Below, piece after piece: positions 51,525 through 62,800 of a stretch of DNA of 64,000 nt. The translations under genes and the position numbers were made by a program. The DNA is from Bacteroidota bacterium. Its GTDB lineage: Bacteria > Bacteroidota > Bacteroidia > 2-12-FULL-35-15. Numbering within the stretch: position 1 is the stretch's first letter; the number at the start of each line of letters is the position of its first letter. Where the stretch lies: positions 372,001-436,000 of the forward strand of contig JAFLBF010000001.1 in the NCBI GenBank assembly GCA_017303895.1. The letters run 5' to 3'. Below the pieces are notes generated by a model. The model had not been told where the DNA came from, did not search any database, and was given only the letters and a program-made list of their open reading frames with translations.

Positions 51525-52091
51525 CTACAAAATAGATTCGATCGCAAGAGGGAAAAACTCATATTCCAATTGATGGATCTTTTCTGCCAGCTTTTCCGGT
51601 GAATCATTGTCAGAAACCTCACAGGTGTGCTGTGCAATGATCTCCCCTTCATCATAATGCTCATTTACATAGTGAATGGAAATACCGCTTTGTTTTTCTT
51701 TTGCGGCTATCACTGCCTTGTGCACATTCATGCCATACATTCCTTTCCCTCCAAATTTTGGTAATAAAGCCGGATGAATATTGATGATCTTATTGGGAAA
51801 AGCCTTTATCAGATTGGATGGAACCATCCATAAAAATCCGGCCAGCACGATCAAGTCGATCTGTTTTTCTTTCAGATACTCAACCACCGTGTCCTTTTGG
51901 GTAAATTCCTCCTTATTTAATAGATAAGTAGGGATCCCGGCCAATTTTGCCCTGTTTAAGACATTGGCCGTTTCTTTATTAGAGATCACCAAAACCACCC
52001 TTGCTTTTTCTGATCCTTTAAAATGATCGATAATGCGTTGAGCATTTGTTCCTTCCCCCGAAGCAAAAATGGCGATGTTCTTTGTGATCAT
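51525..52091 (-). CDS. purN: Phosphoribosylglycinamide formyltransferase
   Basis: The 188-residue enzyme has the GART catalytic residues N104 and H106 (NIHPALLPKF) and D147 (YDEGEII) and the N-terminal phosphate loop SGEGTNAQ. It transfers a formyl group from 10-formyltetrahydrofolate to GAR in purine synthesis. Length is normal. It is divergent from acpP across about 220 bases that carry the acpP promoter. Confidence 0.95.
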   Translation of the reverse strand: MITKNIAIFASGEGTNAQRIIDHFKGSEKARVVLVISNKETANVLNRAKLAGIPTYLLNKEEFTQKDTVVEYLKEKQIDLIVLAGFLWMVPSNLIKAFPNKIINIHPALLPKFGGKGMYGMNVHKAVIAAKEKQSGISIHYVNEHYDEGEIIAQHTCEVSDNDSPEKLAEKIHQLEYEFFPLAIESIL

Positions 52092-52252
52092 GCCGCAAAA
52101 TTAAGTTTTAAATATCGTTTGGGGAGGCTTTTTAAAAAAAATAGCTTTTCGGACACAAAACCACTTTTCTACCCTATTTTTATAATTTATTGATTTTGAA
52201 GGCAAAAACCAGGAAAAACAACCTTTAAAACAGGAATAATTTCCCTTTTTTT

Positions 52253-52281
52253 TTGTATTTATGCATATAACTATATCTTTG
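52253..52281 (+). promoter_or_regulatory. Promoter of acpP-fabF-rnc
   Basis: TTG at 52253-52255 (within TTTTG) and TATCTTTG at 52274-52281 match the Bacteroidota -33 and -7 consensus with an 18-base gap. The ATG of acpP is 31 bases beyond. The rest of the purN-acpP gap shows nothing I recognise. Confidence 0.8.
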
Positions 52282-52312
52282 CAACCAAATTAACCAATAA
52301 AACATTTTAAAA

Positions 52313-52549
52313 ATGTCAGACATTGCAACAAAAGTAAAAGCTATCATCGTTGATAAATTAGGTGTTGACGAAAAAGAAGTAACACCAACTGCTAGCTTTA
52401 CAAATGATTTAGGAGCAGACTCTTTAGACACTGTAGAACTAATCATGGAGTTTGAAAAAGAATTTAACATCGCTATCCCTGATGACCAAGCTGAAAAAAT
52501 TGGTACTGTAGGTGAAGCAATTTCTTACATTGAAGCTAACGCAAAATAA
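52313..52549 (+). CDS. acpP: Acyl carrier protein
   Basis: The 78-residue acidic protein carries S37 in [10 protein letters not shown], the 4'-phosphopantetheine attachment site. It carries growing acyl chains in fatty-acid synthesis. It is 20 bases upstream of fabF, the usual order in Bacteroidota, and led by a strong promoter. Confidence 0.97.
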   Translation: MSDIATKVKAIIVDKLGVDEKEVTPTASFTNDLGADSLDTVELIMEFEKEFNIAIPDDQAEKIGTVGEAISYIEANAK

Positions 52550-52569
52550 TCCTTAAAAGATTTATTTGA

Positions 52570-53826
52570 ATGAAGTTGAGACGAGTAGTAGTTACAGGCT
52601 TAGGTGCTATCACACCACTTGGTAATACAGTTACCGATTATTGGAACAATCTGATAAACGGTGTTAGCGGAGCTGCACCTATTACTCGTTTCGATGCTTC
52701 AAAGTTTAAAACTCGTTTTGCCTGTGAAGTTAAAGGATTTAATCCGGAAGACTTCCTGGACAAAAAAGAAGCCCGTAAACTGGATCCATTCTCTCAATAT
52801 GGTTTAGTTTCGGCAATGCAAGCTGTAAAAGATGCAGGCTTGGATAAAGAAGGAGCTTTTGATCCGGACAGAACAGGTGTTATCTGGGGTTCGGGAATTG
52901 GTGGACTTCTTACATTCCAGGAAGCATGTTTTGATTTTGCAAAAGGCGATGGAACGCCTCGTTTCAACCCTTTCTTTATTCCTAAGATGATCGCTGATAT
53001 TTGTTCCGGACACATCTCCATTATGTATGGAATGCGTGGACCAAATTTCACAACTGTTTCTGCTTGTGCCTCTTCTACCAATGCCTTGATCGATGCTGTT
53101 ACCTATATTAAATTAGGAAAAGCAGATGTGATCGTAACAGGTGGTTCAGAAGCTGCAGTTTGCGAAGCAGGAATAGGCGGATTTAATGCGATGCATGCAC
53201 TATCTACCAGAAACGATTCTCCTGAAACAGCATCACGTCCTTTTGATGTTGACAGAGATGGATTTGTTCTTGGAGAAGGAGCCGGAGCATTGATCCTTGA
53301 AGATCTGGAACATGCTCTAAAACGTGGCGCAAAAATATATGCCGAAGTTTTAGGAGGTGGAATGACTGCTGATGCAAACCACATTACAGCACCTCATCCG
53401 GAAGGATTAGGAGCAACGAATGTGATGCGACATGCACTTGCTGATGCAGGACTAAAACCGGAAGACATTGACTATGTGAATGTACACGGCACTTCTACTC
53501 CATTAGGCGATGTTGCTGAATCAAAAGCTATCTTAGGTGTTTTTGGGGAACACGCTTATAAACTGAACATCAGTTCAACCAAATCAATGACCGGTCACTT
53601 ATTAGGTGCTGCCGGAGCTATTGAAGCAATGGCTTGTGTTTTAGCAGTAAAACATGATATCATCCCTCCAACGATCAATCACTTTACTGACGATCCTGCT
53701 TTGGATAACAAGCTAAACTTTACATTCAACAAAGCGCAAAAACGCGAAGTTCGTGCTGCATTAAGCAACACATTTGGATTTGGCGGTCACAATGCTTCTG
53801 TGATTGTAAAAAAATACATTGCATAA
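52570..53826 (+). CDS. fabF: 3-oxoacyl-ACP synthase II
   Basis: The 418-residue thiolase-fold condensing enzyme has the catalytic triad C166 (SACASST), H306 (VNVHGTST) and H343 (MTGHLLGAAGA), each three residues beyond the E. coli FabF numbering. It elongates acyl-ACP with malonyl-ACP in fatty-acid synthesis. It follows acpP by 20 bases and precedes rnc by 17 bases. Confidence 0.97.
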   Translation: MKLRRVVVTGLGAITPLGNTVTDYWNNLINGVSGAAPITRFDASKFKTRFACEVKGFNPEDFLDKKEARKLDPFSQYGLVSAMQAVKDAGLDKEGAFDPDRTGVIWGSGIGGLLTFQEACFDFAKGDGTPRFNPFFIPKMIADICSGHISIMYGMRGPNFTTVSACASSTNALIDAVTYIKLGKADVIVTGGSEAAVCEAGIGGFNAMHALSTRNDSPETASRPFDVDRDGFVLGEGAGALILEDLEHALKRGAKIYAEVLGGGMTADANHITAPHPEGLGATNVMRHALADAGLKPEDIDYVNVHGTSTPLGDVAESKAILGVFGEHAYKLNISSTKSMTGHLLGAAGAIEAMACVLAVKHDIIPPTINHFTDDPALDNKLNFTFNKAQKREVRAALSNTFGFGGHNASVIVKKYIA

Positions 53827-53843
53827 TCTAATCGTTTCTTCGA

Positions 53844-54572
53844 TTGACTGTTTTTCAAAAACCGATACGCATTTATTTTTCTCCTGAAAAAAAATTGCAC
53901 GAATCCCTGCGCAACATTCTTGGATTCTATCCGCTAAACATTCATTTGTACAAACTGGCTTTCCGCCACAGTTCAGCCGCACAACAAATAAAAAAAGGGG
54001 TGAAGGATAGTAATGAGCGACTTGAATTTCTGGGTGACTCCATCATCGGAACTGTTGTTGCCGAATATCTCTTCAAAAAATTTCCTTACAAAGACGAAGG
54101 CTTTTTAACCAAGATGCGATCCAAAATGGTAAGCCGCAATCAACACAATCAAATTGCACTTAAACTCGGATTAAATAAATTCATTGAAACCGATGACCGA
54201 GTTGGTTCAAAACCCAGCTCCATCAATGGTGATGCATACGAAGCACTTGTTGGTGCTATTTACTTGGATAAAGGATATACTACAGCGCAACAATTTATAT
54301 TAAAGCGAATCATCAATATTCACCTGGATATTGATGAGCTGGAAACAAAAGAGATCGATTTCAAAAGTAAATTTATTGAGTGGGCACAAAAAGAGAAGAA
54401 AGCATTTACGTTCGAAACCCTTATAGACGCGGCTGTTAGTCCCGACAAACAATTTACCATTCGGTTAATTGTAGATAATGAAGCAGTTGGTAAAGCACAA
54501 CATTACTCTAAAAAAAGAGCGGAACAATTAGCAGCAGAAGATGCCTGTGAACGATTGTTGCTGAACTATTAG
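53844..54572 (+). CDS. rnc: Ribonuclease III
   Basis: The 242-residue protein has an N-terminal RNase III domain with ERLEFLGDSIIG (signature, about 58-69) and GDAYEALVGAIYLDKGY, and a C-terminal double-stranded RNA-binding domain (about 172-242, ending KKRAEQLAAEDACERLL). It cuts double-stranded RNA, as in rRNA processing. No ATG lies near the expected start: an in-frame stop at 53829 and the homology point to the TTG at 53844. The end overlaps the convergent TPR-SpoIIE gene by 4 bases. Confidence 0.93.
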   Translation: MTVFQKPIRIYFSPEKKLHESLRNILGFYPLNIHLYKLAFRHSSAAQQIKKGVKDSNERLEFLGDSIIGTVVAEYLFKKFPYKDEGFLTKMRSKMVSRNQHNQIALKLGLNKFIETDDRVGSKPSSINGDAYEALVGAIYLDKGYTTAQQFILKRIINIHLDIDELETKEIDFKSKFIEWAQKEKKAFTFETLIDAAVSPDKQFTIRLIVDNEAVGKAQHYSKKRAEQLAAEDACERLLLNY

Positions 54573-56668
54573 ATCCGCACTCCGATAATCACCACATCAT
54601 CTACCTGTTCCAATTCCCCTTTCCAGGAGTCGAATACTTTCTCAATCTCTTTCTTCTGATCGTCCAGATCTTTTGAAGAAAGCGTTAAAAACATTTCTTT
54701 TAACTGATTGTACTTGAATTTTTTTCCACGTGGACCACCAAACTGGTCGGCATAGCCATCGGAGAATAAATAAACGCAATCTCCTTTTTTAAGCTGAACT
54801 GTATGATTTGTATAGTTATCTACCACTCCATCCAAATTAACTCCAATAGGAAACTTGTCAGCTTTGATCTCATGCAATTGGTTATCCGATACGTAATACA
54901 GTGAATTGAATGCTCCTGCATATTGCAGTTCATTTGTGTTCAGATCAATGGAACAAAGCGATAGATCCATTCCGTCTTTTACGCCCTTGCTATTTTCACT
55001 CTGACGAAGTGTTTTGGTAACACCTGCATCCAGATGTTGTAAGATATCGGAAGGTTTTGTTAAGCCTACTTCGTTTACCGCTTGTGTAAGCAAATTAAAA
55101 CCAACCACACTCATTAGTGCTCCCGGCACCCCATGACCTGTGCAATCAACAGCTGCAAAGCAAACAGTATTCTTTCTCTGTTCAATCCAATAAAAATCAC
55201 CGCTTACAATATCTTTGGGTCTGTAAAAAATAAAACTGTTCGGTAATATTTTTTTCCAATGATCCTGAGGAGGCAGTATGGATTCTTGAATTCGTTTGGC
55301 ATAGTTAATACTATCGGTGATCTCCTTTTTCTGTTGTGTGATCTCATTATTACGATGTTCCAGTAGTTCGTTAGCCTTTTGTTTTAAATTGTATCTGTTG
55401 TAAAACAAACCGGCAAGTGTTAATACCAACAAAATGGCAATGATCAGCACGAACATCCACATTTTATTTTTATTCAGCTCCAGTGCTTGTATCTGACTTT
55501 CTTTGGTGACCAGTTCTAATTCTTTTTGCTTTTTTTCTGTTTCATATTTTGTCTGCAGTTCATTCAGTTGTTTACTGTTCGTTTCATTCAAAATAGAATC
55601 TTTAATGTCAATGAATTGTTTTTGATGCTCAAATGCCTTTTTATATTCTCCACGTTCAAAGTACATACTGGCATATGTTTCGTAGCCATATTTTATCAGA
55701 TCCTTCCCTCCAATCTCTTTCGCAATATTCATCGCTCTCCCCAAATATTCTTCTGCTTTCGCATATTCTTTTCTACTGGCACAATTGCTTCCCAAACTAA
55801 AAAGTGTGATGGATAGACTGTATTTATCTTTCAACCTTTCTCTTATAGCGAGTGATTTTTCAAAATACTCTTTTGCTTTTTGTAATTCATTCTTTGATTC
55901 ATATACACTTCCAATGTTATTCAATGTCAAGGCGTAACCCGATTCATCATGAATGGCTTCTCTAAGCTTAAGGGCCTGGTCATAATAATTCAAACTTTTA
56001 TCATATTCACCTTTTAGTTTGTAAACCAATCCGATATTATGTAAGGAGCTCCCTTCTCCCTTTTTATTTCCAATAGAGCGTTTGATGTTTAATGCTCTTT
56101 CGTGAAATTCTAAAGCCTGATCATACTTGCCTTGTGATTGATAGATCAATGCTATATTATTCAATGTGCTGGCAAGCTGATATTTACTTTCTCCTGTCCC
56201 TTCCACCAATTTAAGCGATTGCAAATAATAACTCAACGCATTGTTATAATCTGCTTTATCATCGTACACTAATCCGATGTTGTTGAGCGCAACGGCTAAC
56301 TTGGAATTGTTTTTCAATTGGATAGCGAGATCTCTCGCTTGTTTATAATGCTCTAGGGCCGTTTCATATTCATTGCTGTAATAGGCCGCTAAACCTAAAT
56401 TGTTATGCGCATTCATGATGCCTTCTTTATTATCGAGGCGGCTTGCTAATGAGAGTACAGCGGTGGCTATTGTTTTGCTTTTAGCTGGGTCAACAGAAAC
56501 GTACTCATAGGCCAATTCATTTTTGTACTTAACAAGAAGATTTTCATCTTTCGTTTCATTGATAAGCTTATTAAGACTATCCGCAACCTCTGAGCCTTTT
56601 TGGGCAAAAGAGCTCGTCAATTGCAACAAGATCAAAAGTGCCGTAACTATATTTCTTCGTGCATTCAT
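54569..56668 (-). CDS. TPR-repeat sensor with SpoIIE-family phosphatase
   Basis: The 699-residue protein has a signal peptide (1-22, ending SFAQ), seven or more tetratricopeptide repeats (about 55-370, motif NNIGLVYDDKADYNNALSYY-like), a membrane segment (about 395-417), a coiled coil (about 420-460), and a C-terminal SpoIIE PP2C phosphatase with SGDFYW, DCTGHGVPGALMS, KDGMDLSLC and FSDGYADQFGG. The periplasmic TPR part probably binds a protein partner and signals across the membrane to the phosphatase. Its ATG overlaps the stop of the next propeller gene (ATGA), so the two are in one operon. Confidence 0.9.
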   Translation of the reverse strand: MNARRNIVTALLILLQLTSSFAQKGSEVADSLNKLINETKDENLLVKYKNELAYEYVSVDPAKSKTIATAVLSLASRLDNKEGIMNAHNNLGLAAYYSNEYETALEHYKQARDLAIQLKNNSKLAVALNNIGLVYDDKADYNNALSYYLQSLKLVEGTGESKYQLASTLNNIALIYQSQGKYDQALEFHERALNIKRSIGNKKGEGSSLHNIGLVYKLKGEYDKSLNYYDQALKLREAIHDESGYALTLNNIGSVYESKNELQKAKEYFEKSLAIRERLKDKYSLSITLFSLGSNCASRKEYAKAEEYLGRAMNIAKEIGGKDLIKYGYETYASMYFERGEYKKAFEHQKQFIDIKDSILNETNSKQLNELQTKYETEKKQKELELVTKESQIQALELNKNKMWMFVLIIAILLVLTLAGLFYNRYNLKQKANELLEHRNNEITQQKKEITDSINYAKRIQESILPPQDHWKKILPNSFIFYRPKDIVSGDFYWIEQRKNTVCFAAVDCTGHGVPGALMSVVGFNLLTQAVNEVGLTKPSDILQHLDAGVTKTLRQSENSKGVKDGMDLSLCSIDLNTNELQYAGAFNSLYYVSDNQLHEIKADKFPIGVNLDGVVDNYTNHTVQLKKGDCVYLFSDGYADQFGGPRGKKFKYNQLKEMFLTLSSKDLDDQKKEIEKVFDSWKGELEQVDDVVIIGVRI

Positions 56669-59600
56669 GCTATTTTAATTCCAATTACCAAAATATCATC
56701 TACCTGTTCATTTTGCCCTTTCCATTGCTCAATGGTATTATCCAGGATCTGTCCTTGCTTATCCATTGATTCGTTCTGAATAGAAAGCAATGTTTGATGA
56801 AAACGTTTTACCATGAACTTTTTCCCTTTGTCTCCTCCAAACTGATCGGCATAACCATCGGTTGTCATGTAAATAGTATCTGCAGCAAACAGATCCATTT
56901 TATGATTGGTAAATATTCTATCCTGCTCCATCTGATCACCACCGATAGGTTGTTTATCTGCTTTGATCTCAATTAATTCTCCCGACCTTACAATTATGAG
57001 GTTTCTATTCGCTCCGGCATATTCAAGTGTTTTTCCATCTTCATTAAACACACAAATAGAAATATCCATTCCATCACGCGTTTCGGCCGTTTCTAAATTT
57101 TGTTTTAACGATTGGCGGACACGCACATGAAGCAGATCCAGAATGGATGAAGGTTGTGTAATATTCTTTTCAATTACGATCTCATTCAACAGAGTATGTC
57201 CGATCATACTCATAAATGCTCCGGGCACACCATGTCCGGTACAATCTACACAGGCCATGATCTTTTTACCATTATGATTGGAGAACCAATAAAAATCACC
57301 ACTTACAATATCTCTCGGCTTAAAAAGAATAAACGAATCTTTAAGCTGTTTTCTTATTTCATCGTTTAATGGAAGGATCGCTTCTTGAATTCGTTTTGCA
57401 TAATTGATACTCGATTTAATGTCATTATATGCTACTTCTATGATCGTATTCTTCTCCTGCAATTCTTCTTTTTGTTTAACCACCTCTGCTGTTCGCTCCA
57501 TTACCACTTTTTCCAATTTGATCTTTGCATTTCTAAGTTGCCACACGCTTAGGCGGACGATCACAAAAACAACTACAATAAATGCAACAAAATAAAGAAT
57601 ATACGCCCAAAGCGAACGGTACCAGGGAGCCAGAATAGTAAATGAATAGCGCCCCACAGAACTTTCATGGTCAAATAGATTTTTTGCTTTTACCTCGAAT
57701 GTGTATGTTCCCTCGAATAAATTGGTATACTGTTTTTTATTATCAGCCGACCATTCACTCCAAACAGAGTCAAAACCAATAAGCCTGTAACTGAATAATA
57801 ATTTTTCTTCTCTATCGTAATAAGGCGAAGCATACAAGAATTGAATCGTATTATTTTTATAGCCTATCTCGGGAATAAATGAGAGCGGCTGTGTGTCGCA
57901 TACAACAAAATCATTTCCTTGTTCAACAAAATAAGTTCCGCCAAATATGAGAGAATCTTTCCCGATCCTCACATTTCTGACCAATGCATTATAATTGGGT
58001 TCATAGTTTTTCTTGACCTTTGAATCATAGCGGGTCAACACATTCGTTAAACCGATCCACAACACCGCAGAATCTGACTGAAAATAGGAGTATCCCTGAT
58101 CCTCTATTGACCTAATGGCTTTATAGGTAACAGCACTTTCTTTATACTCTTCATCTAAAAGCAAAATATACTCTGCATTGTGATTAAATGCTGCAATATT
58201 ATTATTCAATATTTTAAACGACTGAGTTGGAGCATCAAATCGATATACATGCTGTGTTCCATTAAATAATATTTCACCATTCTTTTTTGCCAAATAAATT
58301 TGATCATCCGGTAATCCATCTTTTATACCATACTGATCAAATGTGAATGTATCATTATTGAACAACATGCGACTTAGCCCTCCACCTCTTGTGGCGAACC
58401 AAATTGTTTCTATACCCTTTTGTTTAGAATAAGGCTCAGTGATCGCATTCATAATATCAACAGCAGGAAAAGAGTAATACTCCTTTTCTTTCCAACTATT
58501 TCCTGCTCTTTGCATCAAACGCAATCCATCCTTCTCACCAATAAGAAAAACATCCGGATCTTCTTCCGGGAAATAGATTGTATTTGCATACCCTTTTGTA
58601 ACACGAATCGCCTTATCGTCTTTGATCTCAAATACACCATCACTCGTTGCTGCAAAAAGTTGATCCTTGTTTGACTTTAAGTTCCAAGTCTCAAAATAAG
58701 TTCCACTTACTTTTGTAAACTTTAATTTTGAAGGCGGACCGGAATGATTATTATCAAAAAGTGGTGAAACAAAATTACCGGAAGTTGTTCCCACATAAAT
58801 ATGATCTTTAAAAAGGGTGATCACTTCAATGTTCCCATCCAAACCACAAGTAGCATTATAAAAATAAAAAGGAGAATGTACCGATATTTTTGAGATCCCG
58901 TTATTTGTGCTCAACCACATTTCATTTTGAGCATCCACAAAAATACTGGAAACCGACTCATCTGCTAATCCATCCTGCTTGGTGATCGTATTGATGATCG
59001 ATAGGTCTTTATTTAAAAAATAAACTCCCGAACGGGTGTTCAGGACAATGGTAGAATCGTTAAACCATTTCATGCCCAGCACTCCCACGTCAAGCAATGC
59101 CTGTTCCGATGCTTGCGGAAAGCGTTCTATTGTTCCTGCTTTTTCACTAATGCTGTAAAATCCTTCATCAACAGAAAAGGCCAACATTGTTTCAGATGTT
59201 TGTAAAGGATAGTTGATCATTCCGATCACTGCTGAATTATGCAGTTTATCGCCTTGTGGCAGCAAGCGAATCTTATTGCCACTTAACTTCATCAAACCGA
59301 TCTTCCGTTCTCTGAAATATAGTGCATTGTTCAAATCAAAAGCAATAGATGCAAATGTGTTGGTTGTTGGGGCAACAACTTCTATTTTCCCATTGCGGTA
59401 AATGTAAATGTTCTCACTCGCCTGAAAAACTATTGCACCATCTATTTCGGATACACTCCAAATATCTGAGAATTTTTGTGCCGCTGCAGGGATCAAGTCT
59501 TTCAATGATCGATATACAAATTCACCATTCTTTAATGGTTTCAAATAACCAAAATCACCAACCGAACCCACATAAATAACTCCCTCTTTACTGATGCAAA

Positions 59601-59853
59601 GCTCTCTAATAGCTACACCACTAACAATAGGGATCTTCTTCCAGTTTCGACCATCATATTCCAAAACATTGCTACTGTTCCCAAAATAGAGCAAGCCTCT
59701 CTTATCCTGAACACAATACCAGTTCTGCATAAATGCACCATATTCCTTCGGAGTATAGTTACGTATGGGATAGCCATTATATTGAGCAAAGGAATCATTC
59801 TGCTGAAAGATCAGCAGAATCAAAAGCACAACTATTTTTCTTATTCTATACAC
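56665..59853 (-). CDS. Propeller-type sensor with SpoIIE-family phosphatase (second of array)
   Basis: The 1062-residue protein starts at GTG, 2 bases after the stop of the upstream gene, with signal peptide (1-23, ending SFAQ). The propeller region (about 24-630) is more divergent than its neighbours and has fewer clear NIWFGT motifs. A Y_Y_Y domain (about 690-755), membrane segment (about 765-785), coiled coil, and SpoIIE phosphatase (SGDFYW, DCTGHGVPGAFMS, RDGMDISIC, TTDGYADQFGG) follow. The same phosphatase as its neighbours with a different sensor suggests a different signal feeding similar outputs. Targets are unknown. Confidence 0.88.
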   Translation of the reverse strand: MYRIRKIVVLLILLIFQQNDSFAQYNGYPIRNYTPKEYGAFMQNWYCVQDKRGLLYFGNSSNVLEYDGRNWKKIPIVSGVAIRELCISKEGVIYVGSVGDFGYLKPLKNGEFVYRSLKDLIPAAAQKFSDIWSVSEIDGAIVFQASENIYIYRNGKIEVVAPTTNTFASIAFDLNNALYFRERKIGLMKLSGNKIRLLPQGDKLHNSAVIGMINYPLQTSETMLAFSVDEGFYSISEKAGTIERFPQASEQALLDVGVLGMKWFNDSTIVLNTRSGVYFLNKDLSIINTITKQDGLADESVSSIFVDAQNEMWLSTNNGISKISVHSPFYFYNATCGLDGNIEVITLFKDHIYVGTTSGNFVSPLFDNNHSGPPSKLKFTKVSGTYFETWNLKSNKDQLFAATSDGVFEIKDDKAIRVTKGYANTIYFPEEDPDVFLIGEKDGLRLMQRAGNSWKEKEYYSFPAVDIMNAITEPYSKQKGIETIWFATRGGGLSRMLFNNDTFTFDQYGIKDGLPDDQIYLAKKNGEILFNGTQHVYRFDAPTQSFKILNNNIAAFNHNAEYILLLDEEYKESAVTYKAIRSIEDQGYSYFQSDSAVLWIGLTNVLTRYDSKVKKNYEPNYNALVRNVRIGKDSLIFGGTYFVEQGNDFVVCDTQPLSFIPEIGYKNNTIQFLYASPYYDREEKLLFSYRLIGFDSVWSEWSADNKKQYTNLFEGTYTFEVKAKNLFDHESSVGRYSFTILAPWYRSLWAYILYFVAFIVVVFVIVRLSVWQLRNAKIKLEKVVMERTAEVVKQKEELQEKNTIIEVAYNDIKSSINYAKRIQEAILPLNDEIRKQLKDSFILFKPRDIVSGDFYWFSNHNGKKIMACVDCTGHGVPGAFMSMIGHTLLNEIVIEKNITQPSSILDLLHVRVRQSLKQNLETAETRDGMDISICVFNEDGKTLEYAGANRNLIIVRSGELIEIKADKQPIGGDQMEQDRIFTNHKMDLFAADTIYMTTDGYADQFGGDKGKKFMVKRFHQTLLSIQNESMDKQGQILDNTIEQWKGQNEQVDDILVIGIKIA

Positions 59854-59855
59854 GA

Positions 59856-62800
59856 TTATAATTTTATACCGATGATCAATATATCATCGATTTGATCCAG
59901 ATCGCCTTTCCACGATTCGATGGTTTGATCGAGGATGTCTCTTTGTTCTGCAAATGCTTTTTCACAGATGGATAATAACAATTCTTCTAACTGTTTATAT
60001 TTAAACTTCTTCCCTTTGGGTCCACCAAACTGATCGGCATATCCATCCGTAAACAGATACAAAATATCTCCTTCTTGCAATTCCCACTCATGATTGGTAA
60101 ACTGTTGCAATTCTTCTCCAACAAAAGCACCAATAGGAAATTTATCTCCATTCACCTGCACCAGCTCTTTGTTATTCTTAATGATCCATGCCGGATTGTT
60201 TGCACCGGCAAATTCAACTGTTTTTTTATGATAGTTGATCCCACACAGGGCAATATCCATTCCATCACGTACGGTTGCCTCTTCCGGATCTTGATTCAAT
60301 TTTTTAGACAGCTGTTGATTCACTTCATTTAAAATGAGCGCTGGTTTAGATAATCCTAACGAATTAACTGTTTGTGTTAACAGGTTGTGACCAACAATAC
60401 TCATGAATGCTCCCGGAACACCATGTCCGGTACAGTCCACCGCAGCCACTAAGATCTGATGCCCCCATTTTTCAAGCCAGTAAAAATCACCGCTGACAAT
60501 ATCTTTTGGTTTATATAACACAAATGAATGGGGCAGGTGTTGCTTAAAAACAGAATCGGCAGGCAGGATCGCTTCCTGAATACGTTTCGCATAGTAAATA
60601 CTATCGGTAATGTCTTTGTTTTTTTCATCGATCTCCGAATACGCCACTTGTAATTTTTCTTTTTCTTCCTCCAACTCTTTTGTACGGATGGCCACTTCTT
60701 CTTTTAAGCGCATTCTGCTTCGTTGTAAGCTGTGCTCTCTCATTTTTACAAACAAATAGAAGGAAGTGATCCCCAAGGCAATCGTTAAAAAATAAAACCA
60801 GGATTGCTTCCAGAATGGAGGCACGATCTCAAATGAAAATCTTACTGGTTGGGTGTTCCAAACACCATCATTATTTCTTGCTTTCAGAACAAATGTATAT
60901 TTGCCGGGAGGCAAGTTGGAATAAGTAGCACTTGTTTCTTTTCCTTCAGGTAACCAATCCTGGTCGGCTCCCTCTAACATAAATTGATACTTCACCAAAT
61001 TAGGAATGGTATGACAAATACCGATGAAGTCGAAGGTGATGTGATTTTTATCGTATGGTAATTTTAAATTGACCGGCAGACCATTCATCGTACTGTCGCA
61101 ATACATTGAAAAATCGGCTGGTTCCAGAAACAAGCGTATTCCATTGATATGCGCTTTTGCCTCCACCCGATTGAGTTTTTCTTGCAAGGGATCGTATATG
61201 GTTACACCACCGATCGTTCCGATCCAAAGTTTTCCATCGCTATTTTTATAAAAGGCATTCTGGTTACACTCCACACCCATAAAGCCTTCTTCCTTGCCAT
61301 AATGCTTGATCTCTACTTCGTTGCTGTTTACAAATTTTGCCAGGTTCAGTTTATCGATCCCGTTATTTGTTCCCATCCATAAATTTCCATCTGCATCGGG
61401 TTTGATATAATACACCGTATTTGAACTCAAGCCATCAGCTTCTGAGATCAGATAAAATTTGCTACCGGTATACACACAAGCCCCCGCATCGGTGCTGAAC
61501 CACATGTAACCGAATTTATCTTTTACAATGTTTCTGATCTTAGGAAAACCACCCGGGCGAAGTAAGGTGGTAAATATCCGTCCATCGTATTTGATGATCC
61601 TGTCAGGACTTCCAAACCATAAATTACCTGTATTATCTTCATAGATCGCATTTACACCTTCGGCCGACATGCCCTCTTTAACTCCGTAATAGGTAAATGT
61701 TTTTCCATCAAATTTATCAAGGCCATTTTCATTGGCCATCCAAATATTTCCTTTTTTATCACATAAGATCGTTTGAATCCTTACACCATGTAAACCATCT
61801 TTAATATGATAACTCTTAAAATCTTTCCCATCATACACACTCACGCCTTGTGCCGATGTGCCTAACCAGATACGGCCTTGTTTGTCTTCGCAAATGCTCC
61901 AAACATTGTTAAAGGCTAAACCACCTTTCGACTGAATAAAATTTTGAATGACAATGGTATCCTTTTTTTCAAATGCTGTAAGATCCAGTTTGGAAACGCC
62001 ACCACCCCAGGTTCCGATCCACATGTTGTTCTTGCTATCCTTAAAGAACGACATCACCGTATTGTTTGCTAACCCTTGATTTTCATTGATGTTTACAAAT
62101 AGATCGTTTCTATACTTGCTAACTCCTCCACCAAAAGAACCAAACCACATATTGCCTTCTTTATCCTGCGTAACACCACAGATCATATTACTGCACAAAC
62201 CGTTCTGTTTGTTAATGCGTTTTATTTTTCCATAGGTGATCTTTGAAACACCCGGGCCGGTTCCCGCCCAGACCGTACCGCTTGAATCTTTGTAAAAACG
62301 ATATACCGTTTCCAAGTAGGGAACACCATCTATTTTTAATGTGTCTAATTTTCTGTTTCCACTATAGGCTTTTGAAAGATCATAAATGTTAATGCCACGA
62401 TAAGTAGAGATCCATACCTTGTTATCTTTGATCATGATGTCTCTGTTCTTTGCATCGATCAAACCATTCTCTTTTGTGAAATGGATCATGCGCTTCCCAT
62501 CATAACAAAAAACACCATTTTGTAATGTCCCTATCCAGGTGTTGCCAATGCCATCCTGCTGAATAGCCCACACCTGAAACGCACCAATAGAATCATTCCC
62601 AACAAATGCTCTGAATTTTTTTCCATCGTAAATAAAAATTCCATCGCTGGTACCAAACCAGATCTCACCATTGCTGTATTCATATATTTTATGAATTGAT
62701 TTCTGATTCAGCAAAGTATCACTGATAAAAACCAGTTTATCGTTCTCAAATTTATTGAGCCCTTTTCCTGTTCCTATCCAGATATTATTTTTTGAATCCT

